A stretch of 64,000 nt of DNA. Origin: Otis tarda (taxonomy: Eukaryota; Chordata; Aves; Otidiformes; Otididae). Below the pieces are notes generated by a model. It searched no databases. It was not told the DNA's origin and saw only the letters and a list, made by a program, of their open reading frames with translations. The translations under genes were made by a program, and so were the position numbers. This document shows positions 13,901 to 27,900 of the stretch, in pieces; position 1 is the first letter of the stretch, and each line of letters begins with the position of its first letter. Location: the NCBI GenBank assembly GCA_026413225.1, contig CM048554.1, forward strand, positions 74,950,463-75,014,462, read 5' to 3'.

Positions 13901-16900
13901 TGAATTTTTGCAGGGTCATTTTGGATATTAGGTTAATTAAGTTAATTTTCATTTCATCACAAGCCCGTGACTTTATAGGATTCGGCTGTGCCCAGGCTGC
14001 ACTCACTTTTACTATCCTGAAGACAGCTTTTAAGTGAGAATCTACTGAGTAATACTGTAATGTTTGATCTTTGCCCTTATGACTGAACAGCCATGCAGCC
14101 AACTGAGGATCCTTCTCAGACCTGGAAGGAAGCACACCTTTTGACTCTGTCTCTATCAACAAAGAACATAACACTACTGGCCAGCTACAACCAAGTCTCA
14201 GCTGACACTAAACTTAGCAGTGACTTGGTAGCTGATGTGCCACAACTGCTACTTTGGGTGCTGTTCTTCACATTCAGTTCCCCAAGTGCACCAGCTGGCT
14301 CCTCTTTTACAATAGTCCTGGAGGCAATCACCATCTTTTTCTTCTGGGTTTGTTTTGGATCAAATATAATGCGATTCCTGGTCCAAGACTGGTAGGCATG
14401 AGTATAATGAATATAACAAAGGCCAAAATGTCTTAATGTCTTAAAAACGCCTTTTAACCCTGAATCCACATCCCTTCATGTACCCCAGTACTCAAGAGAA
14501 AACTCTGGAAATAACAAACACTGGTGTGGATCCAAGGGAGCTTTTTATTGTCGAAGAAAGAGACCCTTTGTGCTTTTATATATTCACAGGAAAGTCACAA
14601 GTTCCAGTACTAACTAAAGAAACATGCCATGTTTTCTTACTATTAGATGAAGAGAGTCAATGGCTACATCTGAACTACTGAATAAAGCCATGTGGGGACC
14701 TCCTAGTCAAGTAGCATAACACAGCCCATGTCCACGTGCTGAAGCACGCTCCATGTTTGCCCAGAAAAGAGCAGTCCCATACATACTGCCTTGTGGGAAC
14801 ACATCCTAACAGATGCCACGCTCTGAGCTGTGCCTGCACATTGTCAGGAAAAGCACAATCTGCCAAAGAGCAAAATCAAGGCAGAAAATGAACCGTCAGT
14901 CAGTATAGATGATCATAAGCCAGTGTCTCAAACCATGCCTTGCCCTTCTTCAGTTGGGTGATGCAGACGTAACCACAGAGAACACTCTGTGCATATTCCC
15001 AGCACAACACTCTTCTTTTGAGAAAAGGAAGCCAGAAGAGGCAGGGTCACAACAAACGTACCTACTCCATCACAGCTACACCACTGCTGCTAGCTGGCTG
15101 CAGGGAAGGAATGGGGACCTGATTCTGCCTCAGTTATGCAGGCACAGATGAGGAGCAGATGCAGTGAAACTGGTGGAACTGCTTGAATATAATACGGGGG
15201 TAAACTCATACCTTGCGTATGCGGATTGTCTTCCATCTTCAGTCCCACCTTGCACCCATATCAGCAGAAGGGTTTGAAGCAACAGAATATGGCTACAGGC
15301 TCCACAACCCTTTCAGCATTGCAGCTAGTTCTTGTTTTTAAGAAATGTAATAATTAAATCCAGATGCGAGGCCTGGGGGGGGACAAATAAATGCGCCACG
15401 GGTGTAAAATATTTTCAAGAGCTCAGCAAGATCTACATTAGATTAGACTTTTCAGTTTGAACTGAAACAAACATTGTCCCTCAGGCAAAAAAAAAAAAAA
15501 TCTAATAATTGTGAAGACATAATTGCTAATGCAGACCTAGCATTTTGGACTACTAATTGTCTTCACTATTCAGAAACAGGCAGTGGATGGAAATGTTCTT
15601 CACTCAATTGCCTACATAACAATTTTGCAGGGAGGGTATTTCCATTTTGTTTCAGGCCTGTTTGTGCTTTGTGTGCAATTATTTTGTGCTCCCAGAACAT
15701 CCAGCCATTTGAATCCCTCAATTAGCTCAACACTCTGACACTTCTTTTTATAAATATAATGTTGGCTCACGCCTTGGAAAAACCAACCCATCACTCCATT
15801 ATCACTAGAAGGGCAAGGAGCAACAAAAATATATCTGAATAATTGAGAATGCCTGAGAAAACCCCTGAACCCAAAGGAAACAATCTGGATCCCATTTTCC
15901 CCTCATTCCCACTTCCCTCATAGCATTGATTGTCAATACCTCATTTCTGGTTTAAATTGATGCAACCCATGGTTTAAAATACTGTATTAAAACAGTGAGT
16001 ATCAGCACCTTCCAAGTTTTTGTGATGAATTGAACAATGTGGGGAAAAAATGTTGCCAAAAAAATACCCAGGTGACTTAGAAGCCTGTATCTCATTTTCA
16101 AAAGGGGCTCTGACAATGAGAATAGCAGGCATCCAAACTGAAGCAGATGTCTTGAGACATACTCAAGAAGCGTGTCTGCTCAGAGGAGGAGGTAAACTGG
16201 TTCCCAGTGGACTTCAGCAAAGGCCGTACAAGCCTCCTGTACAGCTGGAACCAGTGATGTTGCACTGAACTGCGCCTAACTTGTGACTGCTGGGTGAGTG
16301 GACTAGGTGAAAGCTCACTCATGGCTGCAATGTAGGCATGCCCTTAGCTAAAGTATGAACGAGATGATCTTTCTCACTGACTGAAGGATTTGTATACACA
16401 CCTTTACACAAGCTTATACGTTTCCATTGTCCACATTCGCCATCATAAGTGAAAAAAAAAATCTGCTTAGACCTGCAAAACCAGGAAAACTTTTGGGCAA
16501 ACACTAATAGACCAACTGGGACCACCCACCAATTGAGGGGCATCAGAGAATATAACATGCCTTAGATCTGTATGGGTGGAGAGAAACATTGCCAAGACAG
16601 ACACTGGTGTAAGAATCTGTTTTCAATTTAGAAACTAACTGTCTCCCTTCCACAGTGTGTGGCGTAATCATTCAGCTGAAATCCTTAATCTGGTGGGAGC
16701 CAGTCCTACAGCTCTATGTTAAGACTAAACAACTAAAAGAAACAAGCAGTACAAATAGACAGTATTTCTACTGTCCCAAAGTGGCTATGGTATGAAGGCT
16801 TTTCCTCCTAGGAGCTATTATCTAAGAAAGTATTTGCAAAGCAAACCAGATAAAATATTGTGTGTAAGAATGGTAAAGGCAACTAAGTTTTCCATTTATG

Positions 16901-18876
16901 TTCATCTCAGCTTCTCAGAGCTCTCAGGGATAAGATTGGATTAATGATTCATTTATAAACCTCATTTCTCAGGCTTGTTGTTAGTCATCTCGTAAGATAC
17001 ATTATTTTCTAAACAAACAGCTTATCTGGCTGGATAGAAGTATGTCTTCACTCTTGAGAATGGAAGCTAGCATGCAGATGAATCTCGGGTTCGCTGGCTC
17101 TTGCTACCCAGTGCTCCACAGCTATATCTACAGCAACATGTAGACGTACAGATTCAGGTCCCAGAAGCAATACAGCCATAGCACTGTGCCAGGGTTAATT
17201 AGCCACAGCCACTAGCAGGGCTAGTTAGCCATACTACTCACAGACAAGTTTTTACAGCTAGTGGAGGTACCACCATGCAATGCTGCATTCGACACTGTAG
17301 ACGATAATGTGTGCCATGTCATAGCTTACAGTGGGCATGAGAAGCAATGGTGAGGTCAATGTAGAAAGGAAAATATCCTTTATTTCAGGGCAACCCAGAA
17401 AATGAGGAGGAGGGAGATACAAAGGAAATCTAATTAGATCAGTACAATATAATAAGAAGCCTCATACCTCATACAAATGCAAGCTATGCAAGATCATACA
17501 CTTCTGATTCTCTTGAACTCTTCTCTAACTTTTCCCACTCTTTTGCAAGAGTTAAGTGACCTCAAGAGCCACAGAATACACAAAGTGCTGTAGAGGCAGC
17601 CACAAAAAAAATATTCCAGGAGAGTCTGGAATAGCTCAGGCTCTGACAGCCACCTCAGGGATAGTGTTTGTAAATGCTAGCAGAAACAGGGTGTGCCAAG
17701 TAATTTCTGGAGATCTTAATTACATGCTAGGGCCTTCACATCAGCTGTGCAACAACATTGCCAGAGTTATGCAAGGGTAAGAACTTTTGGATCCAGAAGT
17801 TCACGAGTTCGCATGGATCTAACATCATACATGAGACACAGGGAGACTGCACATGGGGAGCAGGTGCTGCCTGAGTAACAGAGGTTGCTCCCAAGGCCAA
17901 CCTGTGCCTCTCTCACCAGTTCCTCAGTGGAGAACAGGAATTTATATGTTATAGACCAAACAAAAGCTATCCTCTTTCATTTTCTTTTTTATTTTCCATG
18001 TCTTAGAGGGGCATCTTAGTAGTTTTGTGTTTCTGATTCCTTATATTATTGCTCTACTTAGTATTTAAAAGATTATTTAGATATTTCCAATCTTCTGTTT
18101 AATTTTGGTAAGCTTTGGTAAGTTATCAAAAGTATTAAATGATACAGACCAAGCACAGCCACACATTTACTAAATAACAGGAAATTTTTACCTTTCATAC
18201 AGCCTCCCCCCTATTTATTTATTAAGTCACATTGAAGAACTGTTGTATCTCCCTGGGACTGATTGCTCCCTGGAATGACAACAGGTTATCGCTGGCACAA
18301 CTCACCAGCCTCACAGACAAACAGCCAGCCTGCACTGCTTTGGTAGGCTCTCACAGCAGCCAGCCAGCATTCATCCAGAGGGCACTGATCTTTGTAGATC
18401 TGTTTCTGTCTCCTCTAGGCTCTGCATCCAAAGCTCATAAAAGCCAGTACAACGTCTGCCTTTAGTAAACTACCTAAAGCCTTTCTCTTTTAAGTAAAAG
18501 CTATTCCTTCCCTATAAATACACCTTCTTTACTGAATAAGGACCATCATTTCTAGCTAGCTCATCCTCTAGTACAAAATGCAGTAAGAATCTGCCAACCT
18601 CTCAGCCCCAGGCAGGCACCCGCTCCTGGCCAGGGGTAGGATACAGGCAGGAATGTTGACAGTTTAAATACTGTAAGGCAAAAAAAAGCAGCACCAGGGC
18701 AGAGAGTGAAAGAACAGACTCGAGTTCAACAGCATGTGTGTGGTCTTCTATGGTGGGGTAGCACAGTGTGCTCTGGGGAGATCTGATGGTTGCAATTCTT
18801 GCTTTCCTCCGCCTCTCAGCCAAACCTAACTCTCCAAATACATAGGAGATACATTATTTTTATTTTTTCATTGCAG

Positions 18877-18978
18877 GGATGCCAAGAAGGATTTTACCGT
18901 ACCAGCTCAGGAAAATGCTCTCCTTGCAACTGTAATGGTAATGCAAACAGATGCCTTGATGGATCTGGAATCTGTGTG
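18877..18978 (+). CDS. LAMA4: LAMA4 exon w1: start of short arm, first LE module
   Basis: This 102-nt exon encodes 34 residues in phase 0 at both ends. The acceptor is a T-rich tract ending in ttgcag and the donor is gtaagg. It reads from GCQEGFYRT to CLDGSGICV and includes the [15 protein letters not shown] pattern that opens a laminin EGF-like module, with regularly spaced cysteines. By recall of the human gene this is exon 3, which follows the exon carrying the signal peptide. That exon is not visible upstream in this window. The reading continues past the donor to a stop at 19018, so the boundary rests on the splice site and on homology. Confidence 0.93.
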
Positions 18979-21900
18979 GTAAGGAATTTCTGCCTTCTCT
19001 GCTGGTCCCTCACTGAATAATAGTACCTTTTTTTTTTTCACCTTCTTTCACTCTTGCATGAGGCTCCACATGAAGGAAATATTTCTGAGGTACACTCAAG
19101 AAACCATGGTCTGACTCTTCTATTAACATCAGTGCTCAACTGCAATGCACAGCAAAAGTAGTGTCTGTACCACAGGAGATTTTTGCTGAAGGGCAATCAT
19201 AATCAGGGCCAAGATCAATGCATTAACAAGATTATCCTGGCCAAATTTCATTCTCACTTACTTAAATTATCTCTGCCAATTCAAAACCCTTTCTGCATGC
19301 AGTATCTGTGAGAGTCACTATGCTGGGGAAAATTTTTAGACCATCAGAAATATGGAAAGACTTTTGTATACCCCTGGAGAAAAAAAAAAAAAGTCTAAAT
19401 TCAAATACACTTCCTTCTCCTTTTTATGAATACAGTGCTGTATATCATATAAACAATTTACAATGGTGAGTGACCCCTGTGAGTGTACATACATGTGTTA
19501 TCCATAGTAATTCTGCTGTATGGCAGCCTCCCGCTGTGAAGGAACAACATGAGGAGGCTGAAATAATACACCAAGGGAAAAGCATGTTGAACTCCAAGGT
19601 AGTATTACAGGTTCCCATATGTTTGGTTTCAATCAGTATCAGCTCATACAAAAAGCTGTGAGTTAATAGTAGTAGTTGATCACTTGTACCTCCAGAGCAA
19701 AAATCAGTCCAGTAAAACTAACACAAATTACTAGTGGGCAATCAGGGCAGTAATACACTAAAAAAAAAGGATGGAAGTTAATAGTGAAATGTATCTAAAC
19801 CACATAGCAAGAGCTAGGCACCAGTGTACTCTGTACAGGCTCGTAAAGCAGGAGTAGAGCCCAGAGCTCCTTGCTCTGCCATGTGTTACTTTTGACAAGT
19901 CATAAACCTTTGCCCTTAGTTTGTCTCTTCATAAAATGGCCTGATAATATTCACATACTTTGCATCGTTGCAGCCTCTATGAAGTTTTCAGTTATACAAA
20001 CACGCAGAGCCATGATCTGTGGCATATTTCCTACCATTTTTATTCCCATGGGAGGAAGACAGTGCAGCTGACAATTATTATGGCTTGACCAATACAGTGT
20101 ACTTAGGATTGGCTGGTTTCTGCAGAACACATATTGGCTTAGTATTTTAACATTAAAATATTTTAAGTGGCTTTGCAGTGCTGGGCATTCCCAGCTTTCC
20201 CAGCTACTCTCTTTCACATGCACGTGGCTTGTGCTCATGGGATGATTGTCCCCTTAGTGTCACGTGACACAGTGGTGAAAAGAGAAAACTTCTGATGGAA
20301 GACTTGAGAACAAGAGAGAGAGCTTGACAAATGTCTGCTTCTGATGACTCTGGTGACCACAGAGTTTCTGGAGTATAATATATGAGGTAAGGAAGTTATT
20401 AGATCCTCAGTTTACAAACACAACAAAAAACTTGTTTCCCATCTGCTACAAAAATAAGGCTGATGTCAAGGGTTAGAGGGAAAAAAAACACATGAAAACA
20501 AAGTTAGTGCATCAGCAGGAAATAATCTGAAAGCATATGTACATTCCTGACTGGCATTTCTCCAGGACACTAGACTCTCAGAACTGATCAGGTAGTAAAG
20601 AACAAAACTAAACGCTAAACCCCAGTTTATTACTTGAGTTCAAATAAGCCATTTGATGGCTTATCTGAATGATTTAATAAGTCATTAAGCTCAGGTAATT
20701 TACTTCTGAATAAAGAGGAACATCAAAAAGGCTTAAGTTAAATAAGAGTGAAAGAGCATGGTGCAAGGAAAGAGCAGACCGAAAACGGGTTTTGAATATT
20801 TGATAGCATAAAACAGAACCAGAGATACCCATAGGGACTGCAGTAACATGACTTCCCTAAGGATGCGGAAATTTCCAGGGGAAATCAGAAGACTGATGAA
20901 ACTGGTAAACTGGAAAATGTGACTGAGAAAGCCTGGGAGAAGAAAAGCTTAGAGAAAAAGATGGAATTTGGATTACAGCAAGAAGCAGCATGTTAGATGA
21001 ACAAATGCATGTAATTTGGGAAAAGGAGACTTGATAGCTGATAATGTGATTTGAACTGGAATCGCTGGACAAAGCAATCTTCCCCAAGGGCCACTCTGGA
21101 GAAGCACAGGAAGGTATCTGACCAAAGCCTGCTGGGGGCTGAGGCTGGGACATAAAGGAGTAGGTACCTATGTGGCTGGGAGTTTCTGCAAAGAAATATG
21201 ACAACATGGTACGGAGAGCTCACTATTTCCTCTGTCCTGAAATTTTTAGGCAATTTACTCCAGTAATTCTTGCAGTGGTGGCTACCACACTTGATAGTAA
21301 AACGTAAGACTTTCTTCATTCAGTTAGTATTTAATAGGCTGTTTTAAAAAAAAAAAAAAGAGATTCTGTATTTATGCTGTATTATAATTGTTGTCATCCT
21401 CAGTTTCTGTCAGTATAAACCTGCTATCTCCCTGCTGCTGACACAAAGTGTCTAAAGCTCTGTCACTTTGGGACTCTCCATTGGCACCACATGTTATCCT
21501 AATCATGAGTCATAGATGTTGTGGAATGCGCTTAGCAGAAGACCTTTAGAAGAACTGATGTTCTCCAAAGTTAAAAGTTTCTATGTCTGCATGTTTAGTC
21601 ACACAATGGAATGATTTAAACATGAAAAAAAAAAAAATCTGTTTTTAAAGTTAACTCTGCTCACAATGACAGAAGACAACATGGAAGTAATAATGGCATT
21701 GTGTTCAGCTGGTAGATAATTATCTTTTGTAGTTTAAGTAATAACTAAGCTATAAGAACTGAATAAATTAACAAGGCAGTATGAAAATGAAAAAGTACTC
21801 TACTTCAAAAGGGATAAAATATAAGGGTCAGACTCCATGCAATGCTCTAAGACCATCATATTATGCAAATCCTCCAAATCAATTTGGTAAATGTAGTTCC

Positions 21901-24900
21901 CACAGCATACAAATTAATGACATTTTCATTGACCTCTGCCCTGAATTTGAAATCAAATAAAATTAAACCCCTATTAATGCTGCCTCAGGGTAAAGTACTC
22001 GCATCTTTAATTTCTGCTGACATAAGTATCTGTCTTAGGGTTCTGTTTCAAAACTTCCCTCAGCTAATTCGTACAGTGTAAATTAAATCCACGAGTCTTT
22101 AAAAGCTTATTGAATGACACAATCAATGAATAAACAATCTCATTAGGTAACCAGACAGAAGAAATTATTGCAGACAGAGCAATAGATGTCCACATAAAAC
22201 TGGTGTAGAAATCAATCACATTGTCCTGTGATTAAAACCACAGAGCCATTCGGCCTATTTTTTTAGTATAGAAAATCATGCAAGTGTTAGAAGAGCAGCC
22301 AGCGCATTGTTTCTACTCTTAATGGTGTTTAGAACTTCATAAATGCATGAAAATGCATAGAGCAGAAGCAGCAAGTCTGAAGAGAGCACTATAGCAGAAG
22401 GTAACAGGTAAATTTGTTGATGTCTACCTAAAAATCTCTAAGTAAGTGCTTCGTTATCATCTCAGTCCCATATATTTGATCAGTATGTATATAAAGTATC
22501 CAAAGATTACACTAAATAAATAAAAAGATAGATAAATAAATAAATATTACCTTTTTGGAACAAGAAGGACCAAAGTATCATAAATAGTGGAGAGGATAAA
22601 TTCACTGGTATCCTTCTAGCCTTTTATGGAATTTTTTATAATAGAGTGTATTGTTGTGTAAGTGATTTGTGTTTAAGCATTTGGGTTTACAGCTGAGTGG
22701 AAAGATTGGAACGGATTTGACAGTTCTGCCCGAGAGGATAATATGTTCCACATGATTGCCAAGGCAGGTCTGGAGAATCGCCAATGGACCTACAACCATT
22801 CATCAAGCACAAGAAAAAAAGCAGCAGGGAGCTAGCAGAACTCTCCAGCTTATTAGGTACTTCTAGCTTTACGAAGAGTCTTGCAGCTTACAGCTCATTG
22901 TTTCTTTCTATGAAGATGGACTACATCTATCTATAGTGACCTTGGTGATATATGTTTGGAAAACCAACAAGAACTACCACAATCTGGTGCTGAAATGCAG
23001 CCCTTCTCTTCTCCAGAGTGTTTTGGGATGCAACAGTTGTCAAAAACATTAGTGTTAATAGTCTCAGGCCTCAGATGTAAATATTTCCCTCCCTTTTAGC
23101 TGTATTTTAACTTAGTAGTGGTTGTCCTAACTGTTCCACTGTCAAAAACTTGCAACAGTGACCCCAACATGCAGCCACTTCATTTCCATTCTCTGTGCAG
23201 CCTGTACAAGAGGCACACAGGCAGTCAGGCCAAGACTGCGAGGAAGGGGAGGAAGGGCTGCCATTGCTCTCACATCTGCGCAGTTGCAGTTCCCACAGTA
23301 AGCTAAGACAAGTGATGGAGTGAGAAAGTAGAAGGCCAGGTGGTTTCGGCAAGACATCAACTCCCACTTCATTCATTAATACAGGACAAGTTCTACAAAC
23401 CAAAAATTTGACACAGATGGGGTATGTTGACCCAAACTGGATAAGGAACTGAGGATTTTTGCTATTCTCATTAATTTAGGTTGACAGTTGTCTTGACAAC
23501 TTGTAAAAGTTGCACAATATTTAGTGTTTCTTTTTAGTACCTCATCTCCTTCCATAAGAAATTCTGTAAGCTAACACTGCATCTCATCCACAGTGGCTGG
23601 ACAGAGAAGGCTTGAACTCATAAAACTTAAAGATTAAAAAGATAAAACAGGAAAATCTCATGGCTCTCAAGTCATTATGCTGAGTACTGTTTGCTGTCAT
23701 TATTGTGGGACAGCAGTGAGTTCTGGCATGCTGGCATGGGCAATATTTTGCAGTTCTGTAACCTCAGAGACAGGGAGGTAAGAAGGCATCTCCCAGATTT
23801 GAGGAAGTCTAAATCTACATCCAGACATTGCACCTCAGGCTAACATCCACTGGCCCAGCAATAAATACAGACAGACTGCACAGAAATGTAAACCTCTTGT
23901 ATCATTTCACCTATATAATTTATTTATTCTTATGCAATCTTTCTGCATTAAAAATTGCCACAAGACTGCCTCTCAGAATAGGAAAAAGAGAGAAAAAAAA
24001 AAAAAACCAAGAAGTTCCTGCTGTAGACTGTTTTAATCTGCAAAGTAATATTTGTAATTCCTTACCAGGGTTTAAGGACACTTCTGGATTTCACAGATTT
24101 CAGACCCTAGGATTTTTTTTTGTTTTTGTTTCACTGACTTGACCAGAGATAGGGCTCAGTATTAACTTTTGGTTGCCCTGGAGAGTCCCCATACCATCCA
24201 GCATTAGTTGCCTAACACAGGTCCTCTGTACCACTCTGGTCAGTCCTGTCTTTCTTCTTTAACTCTAGAGGGTATACAGAAAACCAGTCGGCTCTTTTAA
24301 AGGAGTCTCCTCTCTATGGAGGAGGTCCAGTCTGCCTAAACTGTGCTAAGTGTTAGCCATCCAAGGAAATAACCTCCCTGAAATAACTGCCTAAATGGCA
24401 CATTTAGTGAAGCTGGTGCCTTTGAAGACCATTAGAAGGAGCTCTTCTCTCTAAAGTTCAGGTCCTGAAACAAGGTGGGGCAGATTCTCTCCTCTCAGAT
24501 TTTTCATTATATCCATTTACAGAAAAGTATGTTTGGGGTTTTTTTGCTGGGAAATTGGTCCCAGTACCATTGCCTGAAGAGAATCAGCAAACTTTATTAT
24601 TATTTGTGGACAAGTGTATTTACCGACCAGAACTGTATCACATTAAGTGCTTTATGGTCTCACAACAGTGGTTCCAGCTTTACTTTCCAAGCAGATGAGT
24701 TCAGGAGCTCAGTGCTGGCAATCATTCTCAAGTAACCCCATCAAAACACCTTTTCATGTATGCAAAGTATAGATAGTTACAGTAAGGACCAGGTAGAAAT
24801 GCTCACCCTAACTGATGGTACACAGTGAGAGCGGAGTACTTCTTAGTTAATACTTCTAACTGCATGGTTGTACTTGTTTTCGTGACCTTTACCATGTCTC

Positions 24901-27900
24901 GCTCTGTTCCATACAAAGACAGGCAGCAATTTTCTGCTAAAGTCCAGTGTTTGATGTCGTAAGAAACATACAATTGAGTATTTTCTAGAGATTTTTCTTT
25001 CAGTCTTCCTTGTCTTTCAAAGGAAACCAAAACAAAAACTGGATACCGAGTTTTTTTATTTGAAAAATAGATACCAATATCAGTAAACATTTCTGCAACT
25101 TTGTGATTGCATTTGAACAAACCGCTGAGTCAGGGAAGGCCAAGAACAAACACAATCATGTCCAATTTATGACAGGAACCATAAATGATGCTTTTCATTT
25201 TAAAGCATATATGAATACTGGGATCAAGAGTAACCCTTGCAGCTATTAAAGCAAAGCACTTCTTTAAAATCAAATTTCACAAAAATTGCCATGAATGGAA
25301 TTACATTTTTTTCCTCATCATTGATTCTCTGTCAAAAGTGACCAGAAGCAAAACACTTTTCTCAAACTACCAAAGCAGTGCCCCTCAGTGCTGAGAATCA
25401 CCCATAAGCTGCAGGGAGAATGTCCTCCCAGCCTTCAGAGATGTCTCATGGGCTTAGTGCAGTCAGCAGTTTTGTTGCAGATTCAAGGCCATGGAACATA
25501 AAATATATAGACACTTTTTTATCACTGTAAAAATATAACTCTAAATACCCACAGGAGTTCTGACTTGTTAAATAAGATAAAGCCACTTTTATAGAATCAC
25601 TAAACAGAGAAAAACTACAAAAGTGCCTCAGGCATTCAGCTAACAAGGTCTTTGGGGTAAAAGGGCCTTTTAGCACTTCCCTTCGGTTTAGAAGATGAAA
25701 ACACTGCAGATTTAAGGACCAACATTTGTAGCCCTGCTCTATTCATCACAATAGTACCTGAGCTTTGGAAAGCAATAACAGATTTATTCTGATAATACTC
25801 ATGTATTGTTTGGAGAGCTGAGGACAAGAGAGGTGAAGTGAATTGCGCAGAGCACAAACAAAGAGTGTGATGAAGGCTACAAGCACAAACAAAGAGCATG
25901 ATGAAGGCTACAACTGAATGCAGCCCACCCGAGGCCTCTGCCAGTGCTTCAGATGCAGGATTGCTCTTTCTCTTCCAGTGCTCAGTGTCCACGCTCTCAT
26001 CTCTCGCTTGTGGTACATTAAAATCACCTTTACATTGAATAATGACAAATGCAAACTATTTTTAAAACTGCATTAGCCTTCCACTGCCTTCTGGCTCACA
26101 CCATGTGCCTGGCGGTTAGTGCAGTCTCGCAAGAGAGGGGTGCAAGACCTGGACGTCTCCCCCGCGGCTGCCTGCCACTCTGTCCTCATTTGCTCTCAGT
26201 TTCTCTGCTCTCACCAAGTTTCTTTCTCCTCCCCTTCCTCCTAGTCAAGCTTTCTGTATTTTAGAGCTTTTTAATTAAAATAATCTTCTGGTTTTCTGTA
26301 TACTAAATACTCTCTTCTTTAAGGCAGATATTACTGTGAAAAAAAATACATTTAGTTCTACAACTATTGATGTTTAATCTATTTAAAGATCTAAGGAAAA
26401 ATAAATTGACTTTTTTGCTTTCCCTATCATATTCTACCTGCTGTAGAGTTCTCTAGCCAAATCACAGCTTTGCAGAGATAAATAATTGCTATGCAATGGG
26501 TTCTGAATGACGATAAAACATGCAGCAAGACAAGCAAAGTCTTCCAGATTCAAAAAGGGACTGAGCTAAATTAATGAGTCCTAACTGGGGGATTTAATGG
26601 AATTCAAATGAGGAAGATGGGCTAAAAAAAAAATCAGATTTGCTTTCGCAAGGGTGAGTGTCATTTCCTAAAATTACATTTTTCAGTGTAGACTGATGAT
26701 ATCTGGACACATTTAGAAAAAGAAAAAAGAAAACATCAATGTTGTCAAGACAAAATTCTGCCACTAAATTAAAGTTACAGTGCTCAGGTACAAAGCTCAT
26801 TTAGCAACGCCTGTGCAAGTGAAACTTGAATGTTTTCATTAAACATCTTCCCTAATCACATTCCTCTCTCCTCATACTCTTTTTTTTGAAAGTCTACACT
26901 ATGGTTGGAATAGAAAGTGAGTTTCAAATCTGTAGAGACTGGCTCAGATGAAAAAAAATCGGTAAACCGAGCTCACCCTCCCCCAGGCTGGTGCTGCTGA
27001 AGAAGCTCTGACCACAGAGAGGCCAAGGTGCCCCTTGCCCCATGCTGGGGAGCTCCCTCCCACTGCGAGCGCTCCTGAAATCCCACACCCAGCTTCCCTG
27101 TTATTCCAGGGAATGCCAGCTGCTGACAGCAGAGTGACTTCTGTGATGAGATTAAATGACTACTAAAGAATAAAGTAGGGCACCGCGGTCATATCCTAGC
27201 ACCTGTGCCAACTCTGAACGTAGCACAAAAGGTCCCCTAAAGTACCCAACCGAAGTCTCTGTAGCCCACACTGGGTCTCCAGTGGTGGCAATAAGAGATG
27301 CTGTTTGGGGGGGGCACCTAGCCTGGCCCAGCTGGGAGAAGTGAAACAAAGAGATATGAGAGAACATGGGAGGCATCTGCCTGAACCGACTGTGAAGAAT
27401 TTCTTGTGAGAGGAACGGCTGCAGACACCGAGGTCAGTGAAGAAGGAGGGGGAGAAGTAAGTCACTCCTGACAAGATTCCCCTGCAGATTCCCGTGGTAC
27501 AGACCATGGTGAAGCAGGTTGTCCCCCTGCAACCCATGGAGGCCCATGGAGGAGCAGAGATCCACCTACAGCTTGTGGAGAACCCCATGCTGGGGCAGGC
27601 AGACGCCTGAAGGAGGCTGTGGCCCATGGAGGGCCCACACTGAGGCAGCCAGTTCCTAAGGGGCTGCACCCCGTGGAAAAGGATCCACGCCGGAGCAGTT
27701 TCACAAAGGACTGCAGCCCGTGGAAGGGACCCCATGCTGGAGCAGGGGAGGAATGTGAGGAGTTCTTCCCCTGAGGACGAAGGAGCGGTGGAAAATGACC
27801 TGTGATGAACTGACCACAACCCTCATTCCTACTCCTCCCCTGTGCCACTCAGGGGTGGGGAAGGAGGTGGAGATAATTGAAATTAAGTTAAGTCCGGGAA

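Larger units (their letters stand above)
1..18876 (+). other. LAMA4: Presumed 5' intron of LAMA4 (start outside window)
   Basis: No convincing exon, RNA gene or CpG-rich promoter is visible. The longest open frames are 60-135 codons with no recognisable family and no conserved splice context. No plus-strand frame combines a start, a hydrophobic signal peptide and a phase-0 donor that could precede w1, so the first coding exon is placed upstream of base 1. The only recognisable repeats are a GGAT microsatellite near 391 and a CR1 tail near 7.9 kb. The rest is unremarkable AT-rich single-copy-looking DNA. That this is intron rather than intergenic is an inference. Confidence 0.7.

Noticed and set aside
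13767-14174. 135-codon minus-strand frame
   Set aside because: It contains no domain, has AT-rich intron-like composition and no conserved splice signals. It is probably chance.
20857-21319. Overlapping minus-strand frames of 108 and 116 codons
   Set aside because: They are low-complexity Ser/Phe/Pro-type translations in two frames of the same DNA, with no homology that I recognise.
27196-27819. 207-codon open frame on the minus strand
   Set aside because: It lies wholly inside the plus-strand LTR, in the opposite direction. It is Cys/Ser/Pro-rich with no family motif, so it reflects G+C-rich repeat modules without stops.
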